NCBI RefSeq assembly: GCF_029227915.1
Contig: NC_079876.1
Span: 23,622,001-23,686,000 of the forward strand
Origin: Hydractinia symbiolongicarpus
Taxonomy: Eukaryota > Cnidaria > Hydrozoa > Anthoathecata > Hydractiniidae
Direction of reading: 5' to 3'
Length of the DNA: 64,000 bases
A program made the position numbers and the translations under genes. Position 1 is the first letter of the stretch, and every line of letters begins with the position of its first letter. Below are positions 14,274 through 27,210 of the stretch, piece by piece. The notes below the pieces were generated by a model. That model did no database searches. It saw nothing but the letters and a program-made list of their open reading frames with translations, and was not told the origin of the DNA.

Positions 14274-14747
14274 CAAATTATTTACTCTGCAGAGGACCCT
14301 AAAACGAACATGAGCGCAACTATCTTGAACACACAAAATAATAATACGGATGTTCCAACAAACTGACTTTCATATTTTGGTGTCATCAACTATTCGGTAT
14401 TTCTTAAATTCTTCAGCTCAAAATTGACGAAATTTTAAGTAGGTAACAAATACACGAGCCGAGACGAATACAGAGTGTCACCAAAAACTTACGCTCGGGA
14501 AGGTTTAGATTGATAACGTATTCTGAAATCTCAATGTTCTGTCCCATCGACATTTTATCATAATATTTTATAATATTCTTGTTATTAACAACACATAAGT
14601 GAAGTCAAATTCGAGACTAAGCGCACATTCCTGCCTAAAAAAGTTTTGGAATAGATTTTTCGTCACTGTAATTTTCATCGCTTGTTGCCGAAACGTAGAA
14701 TCAATATCCTTGTGACGAAATGTTTCAAAGATTATGTATTAAAAAAT

Positions 14748-14793
14748 GACTAGCCGTTGGCCTGTTAAAAATTCACTGGTTTGTCGTACATAC
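14748..14793. repeat. Dispersed repeat relic, GCCCGTG family, degraded copy 3
   Basis: The start GACTAGCCGTTGGCCTGTTA matches the CTAGTCGTTAGCCCGTG start of the 9.2-kb copy with several substitutions, and a weak match to the second hairpin arm follows. I treat it as an older relic of the same family. Confidence 0.35.
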
Positions 14794-15040
14794 TTTGGAA
14801 ATCAAATTTTTTTTTATATCATTACATTTCCCGGGCCCATCACTTTGTAAATCGTCAACAAAAAAGATGCAGCTATTATTATGGAGATAATAACAATTAT
14901 TTATACCAAAGAGCAACGAATCTCCCTTATTTTCAAAATTTATATTCGGACAATAAGCTTTAATGCAACTTCTAGAACTTTGAAGGTGTTATTTTGTTAA
15001 CTTCAATTACGCACCAATATCTGACTAATTAAATCACAAT

Positions 15041-15113
15041 TTCAACACGGAACTATTTCAACACGGAACTTTATCAACACGGTAATATATTTCAACACGG
15101 ACACCGTGTTGAA
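15041..15113. repeat. TTCAACACGG direct repeats ending in a hairpin
   Basis: TTCAACACGG occurs at 15041, 15057 and 15091, with a one-base variant (TATCAACACGG) near 15072. The last copy is followed after three bases by its exact reverse complement CCGTGTTGAA (15104-15113), forming a perfect 10-bp stem with a 3-base loop. Confidence 0.85.
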
Positions 15114-18100
15114 TTAAAAGGTATGCGGCAGATTAATGTGTGGAAATTGCAGGAGGTATGGCCATAAAAACTATATGGCTTATCTTGTTCAGAGAAATAT
15201 CAAGATAAAAACAACGGATAAACGGAAAAATCCTTGTATTTAAATTCCGGTATTAAACGAGATAACATTTCTTTTGATGAATAAATTTTCATATTATAAT
15301 TTAATTATAACCCGATTATTTTGGATAAAATCAACTGATTTTAGTTTTTCTTTCCATGAGGCCTAAGGTAATTTTTTAGCATTAATTATGAAAAAGAAAA
15401 CAACATCAATAGCAGCCTATTTTCCGCATTCCTTGACAATGTTGCTACATGGAGAATTTATCCTTTGATTAGTTCATTAGGTATACAGAAAATGAAATTT
15501 CAACGATCGGCGTTACTGTTAACAACGTACCTAATACGATGAAATATTTGGATGATTTTTAGCACACTCTTAGCAAAACTTTTTTTCTGCAATGAGTTGT
15601 AAAAAGTTCAAATCTTTAAATATGACATATTAAGTATATGTTAAAAAAACGCAAATAAAATATATGGTCAAGCAATGTACAACACATCAAATGTACAACA
15701 AAATAAAAGGATAGCAAGAGTAGTGAAGGATAGCAAACTTAACAAGCATCATCAGTTTTTTCTTTGCATTGCAGAGTTATGTTTAAGGCGTTCAATTAAT
15801 CAAAAAATTCTGTCCTATATTGAAGAGGGTAGCTAGTATGCACACTAAGAGTAAAAAATTTGTTGCAATAAATTACAGAAGATATGAAAACAGTAAAAGA
15901 AATCACTGCAGCATTACGAATGTGAGAGTGTGGCAAAAACATGCTGCAGTATCAAATGATTCTTTATTTAAACTAGCGAAAACTAGTGTTGCCTTGTTTC
16001 TTTTAGGAATATTTGGCAGCAAATATCTGCTCTTTTCCCTTACATCCTTTTTTCTTTGCACGAAAATAAATTATATAAAAAAAAGCAACTCATTTGCATT
16101 GATATGTTCGTATGCATTATCTTGAACCGCGTTTTAAGCTCTTTCAGCTGAGGAAATGCCAAATATCTCTGTAAAAATGTATCTTCAACAAATCCTACAT
16201 TTTCAAAACAATTTCTATTGTGCAAAGTGCATGCTTTCATATTAGAAATAAATTTTCGGAATTTAAGAAACTGCAAAACATTCAGTTTTTATCAGTTTGC
16301 TGAAAAGTAGCATTTATATATAGCATTTGATTTCTCTACTTGATCAACCAAGTTAAAATCAATCATGAACCAAATATAATAAAAACCCGTAAAAGTAATA
16401 ATCGAACCCTTTTTGTTCGTGGCAATGTTAGATTCGTACAAATGATTTCAACAAGATAATATAAGTATGTATGTAGAGAGGATGTTTGGTAAGTGTTGCA
16501 ATTATTGCTTGTAAATATAATTTCTAAAATGTCATGCTTTGTTGTAAAAACATCTACACTCTGAAAGTACTGAAACTGTGCAATGTTTTTTCCAGGTTGT
16601 GAACTTTCACCGTGCACGATTTTAACAGACAATCACGATTGATTCCTCTATTTGTGGTTTTAACCACTATTCAACTGTCAGTATGGAACCACGTGGAATG
16701 ATAATTCGTTATTTAAATTTATGTTATTGACGAATTTGTGAAGGAAGTTTGTATGGTACTCAAAAACTTGATGATTTTTTGTGAAAATGAAAACGTGTCA
16801 TGCATAATGAATATAAATGTTTCTCACATAAGGGTTGGTAAAAAACTTTTATTCGGACAATAAAAAAATAAATAAAAAGTCACTTACAAAGTCAAATGAG
16901 CTAAAAGCCATAATTTTAAAGGATTGAGTTATATAAATGTATAGTGCGCATCAAATAGATCTTCCTTTAATCTTGAAAATCCTTTAAAGTTTTATTTAAA
17001 GTGTCATTAGTTGATTTACTTAAATATACTGGTAAGTCAAACGTCACAATTTCGTGTGTTTTTCACATCAAAACATTTCTTTGAAAAAAATCACCTTTTT
17101 GAACTTGGACTAAAAATAACGCTCTAAAATTTGATTAATGACGTCATATTGTGTTGATTAGCCTAAATAATGGAAAATTATGTAACACTTTAGTGTAACA
17201 TCATGTTTCGTGACTCTTTTGACGAACATAACTTTTCTCTATAGAACGTTATCATGCGAGAGCAACTCAGCCCTCTCCTGCGTCACACGCAGGAAAGTGG
17301 CAGACACGATGTGCGTTACACATAGCGTAAAGAAAACATGGAAAAGTAATTTTTTCCGCAATGAATTGATTCATTATCTTTGCTTTGTTTTTTTTTTTGT
17401 TAGCTTGTTAATATTTGTTTGTCTATTTTGGTTATTAATTTTTTGATGTTATTAACCACACGAGACAAGTGATTTCCTTCTAACGACCATAATGGTATTT
17501 CTAAAAATACGTCCACACACTAAAAACATCTCATGCAGCTAGACAATTCATATAGTGCGATGACGAACCATGAAAAAGTTTGGTGTGGTGACGCTTTTTG
17601 TGTTCGGTTAGTTAATAAATATCTACTTGAGTGGGAACGATTGTTGAATATGGTCACTGTCCAGCTATATTTAAGTGATGCTATTAGATACTGTATTAAG
17701 AGAAAGGATAATTCAAATACAAAATTTCCCAGTTTAACAACAATATAATACAAAGAAACTGCATATTTTGAGAACCATTCCCTTGTTTCGTCATCAAACT
17801 TTAAATTAGTTGTGTAGGATATGCTAAAAATTTTTAAATGATTTTAGTGTTGAATTATTATTTCTTTATTAGTAGTATATTATCATTATTATATTTAATA
17901 TTATTATTCCAAGCAGGGAGTTGGCAATTGAACTGGGATACGTATTTTCACTATTAATTTTGAAAGACAATATAATGTTTACAATCTTGAAATTGGACCA
18001 TAGCTATGTTTTGAGAACACGATTTCACTTAAAGCTCATAAAAACACAAGACCATGCGGGGTTAATTAGAGCAACTCCTTCTGTTCGCATCGGCAAGCTT

Positions 18101-21100
18101 TTTTACGAGATCTTGCAACTCGTCAATCATTTATTTTGAATTCTATTTTGCAAATAGATTAATAAAAATAATAATAAGCATTGTAAGGGAAGCGAAAAAA
18201 TCTGCATTATCATATTTACAACAGTTTGATAACTGTACTTTCATCCACACAGTGGATTTTACCTATCTCGAGTCTTTTTATATCGAATAGCTATCTCCCT
18301 ATCTGAAATAGACATCCCAGTGTAATAACTCTTTCTTGAACAATCTTTTTAGTCCATGGCCGCTTTTCTGTCTGTATTTGGAACTGAACCATTCTACACC
18401 AACTTAGAACACGTTCAATTTTTTAAAAACAGCTTTTTTTAAAAAAAATAGCACGCAAAAGGACAAAGAGAACAAAAAAAGGTTTTTAAATTGCTGGTGG
18501 TTAGCCATAGCTAGTGGGCTGCTCTTTTTAAAAAATAAACCATCATAAAAAAATAACGGCCTGTACAGTCATGAAGGAGATAATAAAACAAATTTTCAAA
18601 TGCGTGACACAGAACGATTAAATTCATTCGAACAAAAGGAAATTACATTTGGGGATAAAGAACTGTTTTCAAAATCGAAAAATAATTATAATAAGCTTTG
18701 CCTTGTACACATAGGCTAACCCGCTGTCATATTGTTTCTTGAGTGTAGGACATAGTGTCCACTACATACACATATATCCATAAAAGCATGTTATAAAATA
18801 TGACAGCAAAAAAACCTACCCTGACTGTAGCTGTACCAACCATGATTATATCTTTCTGTACTTTTTCTGATTTTTTTTTTTTTTTTTGCGAGATAAATTT
18901 CTCTCTGTGTCTCTCTCTCTTTCTTCGAAATATAATCATCAAGTTTTGTGTGCAATTTTAAGTGGGACCTGGTTTTTATCTCTGGCCATGACTTTTGCAA
19001 GTATTTCTTCGAGTGATATGCGTATAAAAACAACAAAACAAAGATGACAGCATCAACGAAGATTCCGATGACGGGACAACGAGAATACCGACGGTAACAA
19101 GAACGGCGTTGACCGCAATACAACTTGAACCTTAGTAAATTGTCTGAGGACTATATTCGGGGTTTTGTAGCATGTCAATTTTTGTTAATATTGTGCATTG
19201 TTTGTCAAAAATAGTATATGATGTAGAATAGAATATTTTTTTATTTATTTCTTTATGATGTATTTTTAAAAAATCCACATTCTTTTCACCGATGTTTATA
19301 TAATTGATACAATGCAGCAAATGTTTATTTTACACAACAAAAGGGGAAAAATTAAGCCCAATATTGATCCACAATATTTGCAAAGTCGCATTTGCAGTAC
19401 ACTTCTTTATGTTATATAATATGGCGAAGTAAAGTTTCTTGTTAAAACACATTATGACTTAATGTTTTATTATAATGTAAAAGAAATGATGTATCGTACA
19501 ATAAATGTCTTAATAACAAACTTAACGTCAGAGGCTACATATGCAAAAGTTTGAACTAAACGTTAGTTGAAGATAAGTTCAACTTAAAGAAAGATTACAA
19601 TGAAAGGGCTGGGAGCTACGGAAGGGAGTTCTAGAACAACGAAAGTCATTGTGGAGCATGTTTGAGCTGAATGCATGTTGTCAAAGTAATTTTAAATACA
19701 AATTTAATCAAATAGATCAGATAGAAGATTATTGAATAATATAAATATTATAATGTTATTAAAAAGTGAGTTTATTCCAAGCTAAATTTTCGCCAGCTAT
19801 AGCTGTCACCGAGACGTTTGTTTTCCCGAATGTTTTTAATCTTCGATCCCGCAAAAAAGAGGACGGAGACGCAGTTATGTTTGTAGCTACCTTATTTTAG
19901 GACAGGTTAAGGGAGGAAATTACAACAATTTTTGAAGCAAGTATTGGAACCGTAAGTTTTAAGTTTCACTACGACACGTGGAAACCAGGAAGCGAATAAG
20001 TTTATCATATTAATATCCTGCTTTGAATCCAATTTTTTGTTTACATTATTTGCGAATGTAAAGAAGATAAAACTTTTTTGTAATTAATTTCTTTACAGAA
20101 CGCGTTTGTTTACTTTGTTCTGTTTGTTTTAAATTTCAAGTCAGGTCCTAGATCGTAACAATATTTCAAGAAACACTTGAGCTAAGTTATAATTTGATAT
20201 CTTGGTTTATTGCAGAGAAGTTTCGTGTTTTCACGTGCACACAAAATCCCGCCCTAAAATATATTCTTGTAACACTTACGCTCATACGTGCTTCAAGCAC
20301 ACGATTTTTTATAAGAAAATCAGGCTGGTTTTCAGGTTAAGGACATTAGGTGTATCGTTCAGAACAACAGAAGAAGAATAACCAGCCTGGTTAGGATTTT
20401 GGTGTTCACATAAAAAAGTCTGTTTGTAAATCTTCCAAAAATGAGTTACGGAAATATGTAACCGAAATTTTTTACCTTAATATTTTTTTAGGCTCTGCCA
20501 TCTGAGAGAGCAAGCCTTAAAAACATTAGAGGGTCTGTTAGAACGTGCATTTATAAGGTCTGTTAGACCATGCATTTAGAAGTTCTTTGAAACATACTGC
20601 GCCTAATTATCTCCTTAAATGAACGACTCCACCTCTCCTAATCTGCGCAGTATAAACATATTATGATTTTTATTTTTTATATAATGGTTGTACTGCTATA
20701 GTAAATTCGCAGAAAAATCTTTTCCTAAAAAATGTTTTGTTAGCTGCTGTTACGAAACAGTCTTTTCGCAAATAAATTAACAAAATGTATACGGATATGC
20801 ATAGTACGTTTTTTAAATCTTCGATTGATTTTTTTGGTATATGTGCCAAAAACTCCCTCTATAATTGCGTGATGTGATTATAAAAACTGAAAGCTGATGT
20901 AACAGCTCTGTTACTCATTACTGGAGATTACCATGTTTGTTCTAGACATAACTAGAAAGTTAACTTCAACTTCGTTCGCAGAGCCTCTTACCTGCACAAC
21001 TTTAGTAAATATACAAGATTCGCCGGAGACGAGGTCGAACTTAAGTTGCATAATATTAAAAATCGCATGAGAAGCTTACCGGGGATTACAAAAAATGCAC

Positions 21101-23504
21101 CGTTAGTTCCTTCTAGCTAACGCTTTCTATTCTCCAAGAGAGTTAAAAATTACAGAGAGCAAATCCATGAGATTAATTATTGACAAAACGTATTGAGGAG
21201 GAGTGTGATTGAAGAGCACGCAGTATCTTTGTTTTTGGACAATTTGGTAATCGAATTATTTTCGTCATCTAGCTTGCCATCATTCCGCATACCACTTTCG
21301 TGCGTAGAAGATTTTATTCCCACCCCTATTCATTTTTTTTCATTCATACAACCCTTAGTACCAGTATCGGCCTTCCTTGATGCACTTAAAAGTTACTAAA
21401 TAAAGTCTATAAAATCCTGAATCGTTTGCTTATTAAAAATAGCCCAAAATAAAAAAGGTTTTCCTCTACAAACTACTAACATCTAAAAACATGCATTCTC
21501 ATGATATTAGAAGGACAGTATTTGGACTGAATGTGTTACCAGGGTCGAAACAAAACGTGGCAAAAAACATTGGTTTAAAACTTAATTTTTTGCTAATCCC
21601 ATCAATTAGACCTCCATGTAAATAATGCGCTCAGCCGCGGATAATTAAGGTGTAGTCGTTTTTTTTGTTTGTGTGTTGAATTACCTGCCTGTATCCATGG
21701 TAACGTCCTACGAATCCTGTTTAAGTACCCTATCAACCAATCAACTAAGAAACAGCGTGCGTGCATATGTTCAGAATCTAATATAGAAATGATTTAAAAA
21801 AACATGGCTGACGTCAGATTGACGTAAGAGGCGGTATGAAAAACACATGTAGACAAATAAAAAAGAATCTAATTAGTACGTACTTGACAGCAGAAAACAA
21901 GAAGAAGAAAGTCTCCAGAGGATTAAAAATGTCCGCTTTTTTAGCGTATTTTTAGATTTTTTTTAAATGTTCGTCATTTTAAATCGAGGTATGCTACTAA
22001 ATAAATAACCTCTCTTTTTTATAATATAAAATGAAATTATAAATAAGATCATAAATAAAATTAGTAAAATATAAATTGACTGTTAGTGCCCCACTTTTCG
22101 GCGATGACGGTATGTAGTGAGACACGAGGAACAAGAAAATAATAGTTTAACTTGGAAAGAAGAATTATCTGAGAAATAATAATTAGAATAATAAAAAATC
22201 CTAAGTTTACAAAAAAATGAAAAAACATCGGTACATGCAGATTAAATTTTATCCTGACGAAATTCCCAGGTTATATACTTCTTTAATAAGAACAAATTTT
22301 ATAAGAACAATCAGGCTGGGAATAGCTGATAAGAAAAACAATGGCAAACCTAAAGTTTTCACGATGTTCTCTTTTTTGCTGTAAAAGAAAAAAAAGATAT
22401 GGGAAAATACAATATTTTGAAATAGAGGATATTTAGCTGAACTGTCAGCAACATTTGTCTTCCATTATTTTCTAAAAATGTAAAAGCGTTTTGGACCAGT
22501 CATGCGCACTGCGTAATGTCATTGACAACGTGTGTACTTTTAGGTTAGCTGTAAGACAGTTTGAGGTAACACGAGAAAAATGTTACTACAATCACGGACA
22601 AAATGTAATAATAATTGCGGACGTCAGCACGATTGTTCATCCTGAATTTTAGGACGTTCATGGGGCCTGACGAGGATTATTTCATTGTACAGATGCTCTA
22701 GTGAATATCACTAGCAAATTTCTAACGCTTCTCACCTGGTCTACACTTGCGCAAAAGTGGCGTGTTTGCAAGATGCTGGATGCAGAGTTATGACAATTTG
22801 ACTTTTGGTCGTGTTTAAAAAATGACGAAAACAATGTTTTTGTTTCAGTAATTTTATCCACGATTGTAGACTTTCTAGTACCCAGAGCACTGAGGACATT
22901 GCATCATAATGGAGAGACTTTGCTGCAGGTTTTATCCAGTGTTCTTTTACCCAAAGCTAACTACAAAGCCTACAAATTTCAACCAATAAAACGGTATTCT
23001 TTAGAGGTTATTACAAAAAATTGTGACCTTGCTCAAATAATGTTAACTACTTCGGCTAACAACAGATAATAACCGCATACATAACTGTTAGAGAACTGTC
23101 AGTTCTCAAAAAGCAGGACAAATCTGAATTCTTCAATCTTCTCTTTCCATGGTGGACAGATATCAAAATAAGTTTGTAAGAAAGTGACGTAAAGAAAAGT
23201 GTTGGCTTGCAGAACATTTGATTCTTTATCGAGTGGACAGGTAGTAATGGTCTACTTCTGTACGGTAACCTGTCGTTCTAGTTTCCATAAAAAGTCCAAA
23301 GGTGAATATGGAGCAAGAAAATAGTTACGTATCAACTGGCCAGAGTAAAACATTAACACAGGTTACCAAATCAATTCAGCTATATTAATATATCACATCA
23401 CAAACACAAAAACATCTGAGAAATTTTTAATAATTTGTTCATAGCTGGTTTAGCACAATAGAAATCTGCTTATTTTCTATTTAGCTAGGTGCAGCTTAGT
23501 TAAT

Positions 23505-23670
23505 GTTATCGATGGGCGATGGTAGCAACGTATTATGTCATCGATGGACGATGGTAGCAACTATCATGTTATCGATAGACAATGGTAGCAACGTTATCAT
23601 GTTATCGATTGACGATGGTGGAAACGTATTTTATTGTTGATAGGTGATGGTAAGAAAGTATCATTTTATT
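23505..23670. repeat. Degenerate tandem repeat with ATCGAT cores
   Basis: About five imperfect units of roughly 35 bp contain a GTTATCGATGGACGATGG-like core followed by TAGCAAC. Divergence increases toward the right end. There is no coding signal. Confidence 0.65.
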
Positions 23671-24949
23671 AAGGAATCATTATTCAACCAGCAGGTTATT
23701 AATGCAAGGTCGTAACAATAAAATTATGGAGGTAGAAAACAAGACGATTAAAGAAAGTATCGACAACCTAATATCGTGTTTTGGCAGGAAGATATTGAAA
23801 GTTGTTATATTATTGTAAAATGTTGCGACAAGTACAGATTAAGACTTGGATTAATTTATTTATTTACTTATTCATTGAAAATGAGCTAATTCATTTCTAT
23901 ATTATTTCTTTGTAAATATTTTCTTCTATTATACCGATGGATTAGTAATTATTTTAAGGTCAAGAAAAAAAATTCATATTGTTCAAAACCTTGTCTTGAT
24001 TTACAGATAACATTGATGCTAGAAGGATTTGTTAGAAGATTTTCAGACAATTACGCACGAAGTTTAACATATCTATTCTATTTACTAAGACAGACGGACC
24101 ATCCGTTTTAAAACACTTTATTACGTCACTATTTTTATTCATTTCTTCTTGTACGTGATTTATGCTGACGTCAACATGCTGATTGTAATCTCTTTTCTAT
24201 TCGTGTATTATTACGCAAAGCAGTGTAGTTGTGACATGCTTAAATCCGTGTAAACGAAGTCTCCAACATTTTATATGACTAACTATTTTATATTTTTTCC
24301 TTTGTAAGATTTCTAGTCCGCTTTTCATGGACAAAACAAACAAACAAACAAACGAACAAGGAAACAAGGAAACTCTCGGGAAAGCAGGTCCATCGGTTGC
24401 AAAAAAATTGCTAAAAATATGGCAACCAATTAATATTTGGGTAATGACAGGTTGACACGATAAATAACCGTTTCCATCCATCCTGAATAGATTTCCTACA
24501 GTTTTGTTTAGGAGCACCAAAGCTGCAGAAACACAACGCTAAATAAATTACTAGTTTTCTTGCACCAAGAGGTACCTTATATAGAGTAATCCCAAACAGA
24601 TATGATTGATAAGTACTAAAAAAAATAGGAGCACAATACACAAAATATTGTTAAGTACTTTGATAATAATAATGATTTGTCTGAGCAAGGAGGTTTAAAA
24701 AGAAGGAGAGAGAACTCTTTTATTTCTATTGAAATCATCCGTGTCTCATGTTTACTTTTCTCTATTGTTCTTACATCGAATTCTGTCAATCAAAATTTGA
24801 AATCTCGCGCTTAAATTAATAAATTAGCCGTTGTCTTTTGTTACTATTTGCATAAATTATGAGCCCGCGGCTATTTTTCTCTCAGCGGTAAATGCTTGTT
24901 AGTTGATAAATTTGTCGTTTTTACATATCATAAACAAGCAAGAAGCGAA

Positions 24950-26092
24950 ATGGCAGGCGAAGACGTTAAAAATATAATAGAATTGGATGATGACTTTTTT
25001 GTGACGGAAGAAATGTTGTCAGATTTTACTGTTTACGAAAGTTGTGAGGTGGAAGTATCGTTTGTGGAAGATCTGTTGGAAGAAGAAAATGAAGTAGATG
25101 CTGGATATTTGGGTATTCCTCAAATAGTATTCGTTGATGAAGAAGATGTGGACATGGTGGTTGATAACAACAGTACCAAAAATGTGAAGTTTGTGTGCAG
25201 CAAGTGCAAAAAACAGTATTTTAAAGAAGCTTACTACAAGAAACATACTCTGATATGTAAAAAGCCAACAGGTAATGCTTCAGTTTAATAAAGTCATGTT
25301 TTCTTTAAAACACCATTAGCTAGCTAGCTATAATGTTTTGTTTTTTGACTCTGCATGTAGATTTCATAGAAAAGCTATTGTATTATCATCATTTGATATG
25401 CTTTTTGTTGTTGTTGTCTTGTTTTGTTATCACAACTGTGTTCTGATGTCAACTCTGTATTCCAATAATAGATCCAGAAACAACAACAGTGGCAAGAAAA
25501 ACTCTTGATGACTCAAAAAATAAATCAACTACAACAATTTCCACAAAACAAGTTAAATCAAAATCGAATCGTAAGTATTCATTCATGAACTCTGAGAACA
25601 TAAGGAATTTTTTTTTGCTATATATAGAGCAAAATATTGTGAACTGGTGGTATAAACCTTTTTTTTTGCACCCTTTTAGAATCTTTATCCATCACCGATC
25701 ATGAGCTGCAGCAAGAAAAAATGAATTTTGTTCGTGATGCTATGGTTAAAATTTCAAAAGACCCAATCAATAACATTGTTGTGAAAGGATTCAAAACACC
25801 TGGAAATCGTGTCAAAGAATTAGCCAACTCAATTTTGAATGCTGGGAGTGATGTTTTGGACATTATTTCTGAAAATGTAGTGTGTCGCATATTTAAAGAA
25901 TTGCAAAAATCTAACCTACTGACTGGTTCAGGAAAAGAATCTCTTTGGAGAAAAGTGCATGAACTTGCACAAGACGATAAATTCAGACAACATTGGAAAC
26001 ATGTATTACCTAAAGGATACTGCATTGACTTGGTCCTTGGTCTGAGACGTAAATGGCCTACACACTCGGAGGTTTTAAAATGCTTTCTGTGA
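24950..26092 (+). CDS. Unknown acidic protein with CCHC-like finger and conserved-looking C-terminal domain
   Basis: Exons 24950-25271, 25472-25570 and 25680-26092 join in matching phases (1, 1) into 278 codons including TGA, or 277 residues. The first ATG in frame is used; it is preceded by GCGAA. The N-terminal 85 residues are strongly acidic. Residues around 85-105 hold FVCSKCKKQYFKEAYYKKHT then LIC, a CxxC...HxxxC pattern, a single C2HC finger. A Ser/Thr/Lys linker follows. The last 125 residues form a compact mixed-charge helical-looking domain (for example NRVKELANSILNAGSDVLDI and WRKVHELAQDDKFRQHW). I do not recognise the C-terminal domain. A chromatin-binding or transposon-derived role is possible but unsupported. 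An AATAAA at 26431 could end the transcript. Confidence 0.72.
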
Positions 26093-27163
26093 GAAAGCAG
26101 AAAAAACATTTTAATTTAGACGAAGGATTGTAATTGCAACTTTACAAATTTCCCTGGTTTTGCCCCAAATCAATGTTAGTGTGGTCTATGGACATTTTCA
26201 CCAATATTTTTTTCAAATATGCTAGGGGAAAAAATGAAAACAGTTCCAGTGGAATGATGTGTAGTGTCTTTTATGTCATAATATTTTGTTTATTGATTGG
26301 CTGTACATAATTTTCTGTGGTGGTTAAGAAATTCAAGTGTTTAAAAGGGACGCGGTGTGGGTAGAAAGATGACCAAAGGAACAAGTCATTTCTTCCGATG
26401 TCGCCTTTTATCTGGATGGCCATACTGATTAATAAAACTAATAAAAACGAATTACACAGCCGCCAGCTTTAACGATATTCACGAAAAAAATTAATCACTG
26501 AAATATGTTATGAACAACTGAAATTCTATTTTAGAGAATCACAGCTTATCTTCGATTTAATAACTACACTAAATTCAGACCAGAGGAAAAAATGTTGAAT
26601 GTTTAGCTTGGACATAGGTAAAGACGTATCATTCATCCTTTAAGGTGACTTTTATTTTTATTTCCACTATAAAGAAGTGATTATTATAAAATGTCCTTTT
26701 AAAAAAAGGACACGAGAGTTGTACAGCTCCTCAGGGTTTTTCTACGAAAGAGTCCTCTTTTGAGAGGCGCCCACTATAAAGAGGTTTCATTGTAATTTCG
26801 ATATCAAGGGACAAACGCACTGAAAATTTTTTCGCCCTAATGATCTTTTGACTTTTCCACTGAATTGAACTTAAATGCAAGCCTGCAAGGAAGGAGGATA
26901 GTCGAAAAATAAAGAACTCCCATTGCTTTTTAGTTAACATCAATTCTCTATTTCTGCTTTGAAATCGTTTCTAAATTGCATAATGTCATGTAAAAGTGTG
27001 GATGGATCAAAGTTTTACAAGGACAAAGCATTGCTAAATTAAAAGAGACAGGTCTATTTGTATACAATGTATAAGTTAATATGTCTATAACTATTCTGGC
27101 GCTTCATAGATGTCTTTGGGAGCCATCAACAATAATAAAAGATTCTATGTGACAAAGATAAGC

Positions 27164-27210
27164 GAAAGCCACGTCATAAAATATACAATATACTTTATGA
27201 CGTGACTTTC
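27164..27210. repeat. 17-bp inverted repeat with CRE half-sites
   Basis: GAAAGCCACGTCATAAA (27164-27180) is mirrored by TTTATGACGTGACTTTC (27194-27210) with one mismatch across a 13-base AT-rich loop. Both arms contain TGACGTG/CACGTCA, a half CRE/E-box-like site. It is either a small hairpin element or a paired binding site. Confidence 0.8.

Larger units (their letters stand above)
7792..24949. other. Long gene-poor region upstream of NFI
   Basis: About 17 kb lies between the NFI start and the finger-protein gene. I found no convincing exon on either strand. Open frames here are short, AT-rich and lack recognisable domains or paired splice sites. The stretch is notable for TGACGTCA palindromes at 8305, 8486, 8640, 9950, 17139, 21809 and 24166, and for repeat relics near 9.2, 14.2 and 14.7 kb. 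Small tandem or inverted repeats lie near 13.1, 15.1 and 23.5 kb. It may contain cis-regulatory DNA for NFI, but that is inference. Confidence 0.5.

Noticed and set aside
18791-19123. 110-residue minus-strand frame with a hydrophobic segment
   Set aside because: The second half is a low-complexity Lys/Arg/Glu tract from a T-rich/TCTC repeat; there is no start context or homologue.
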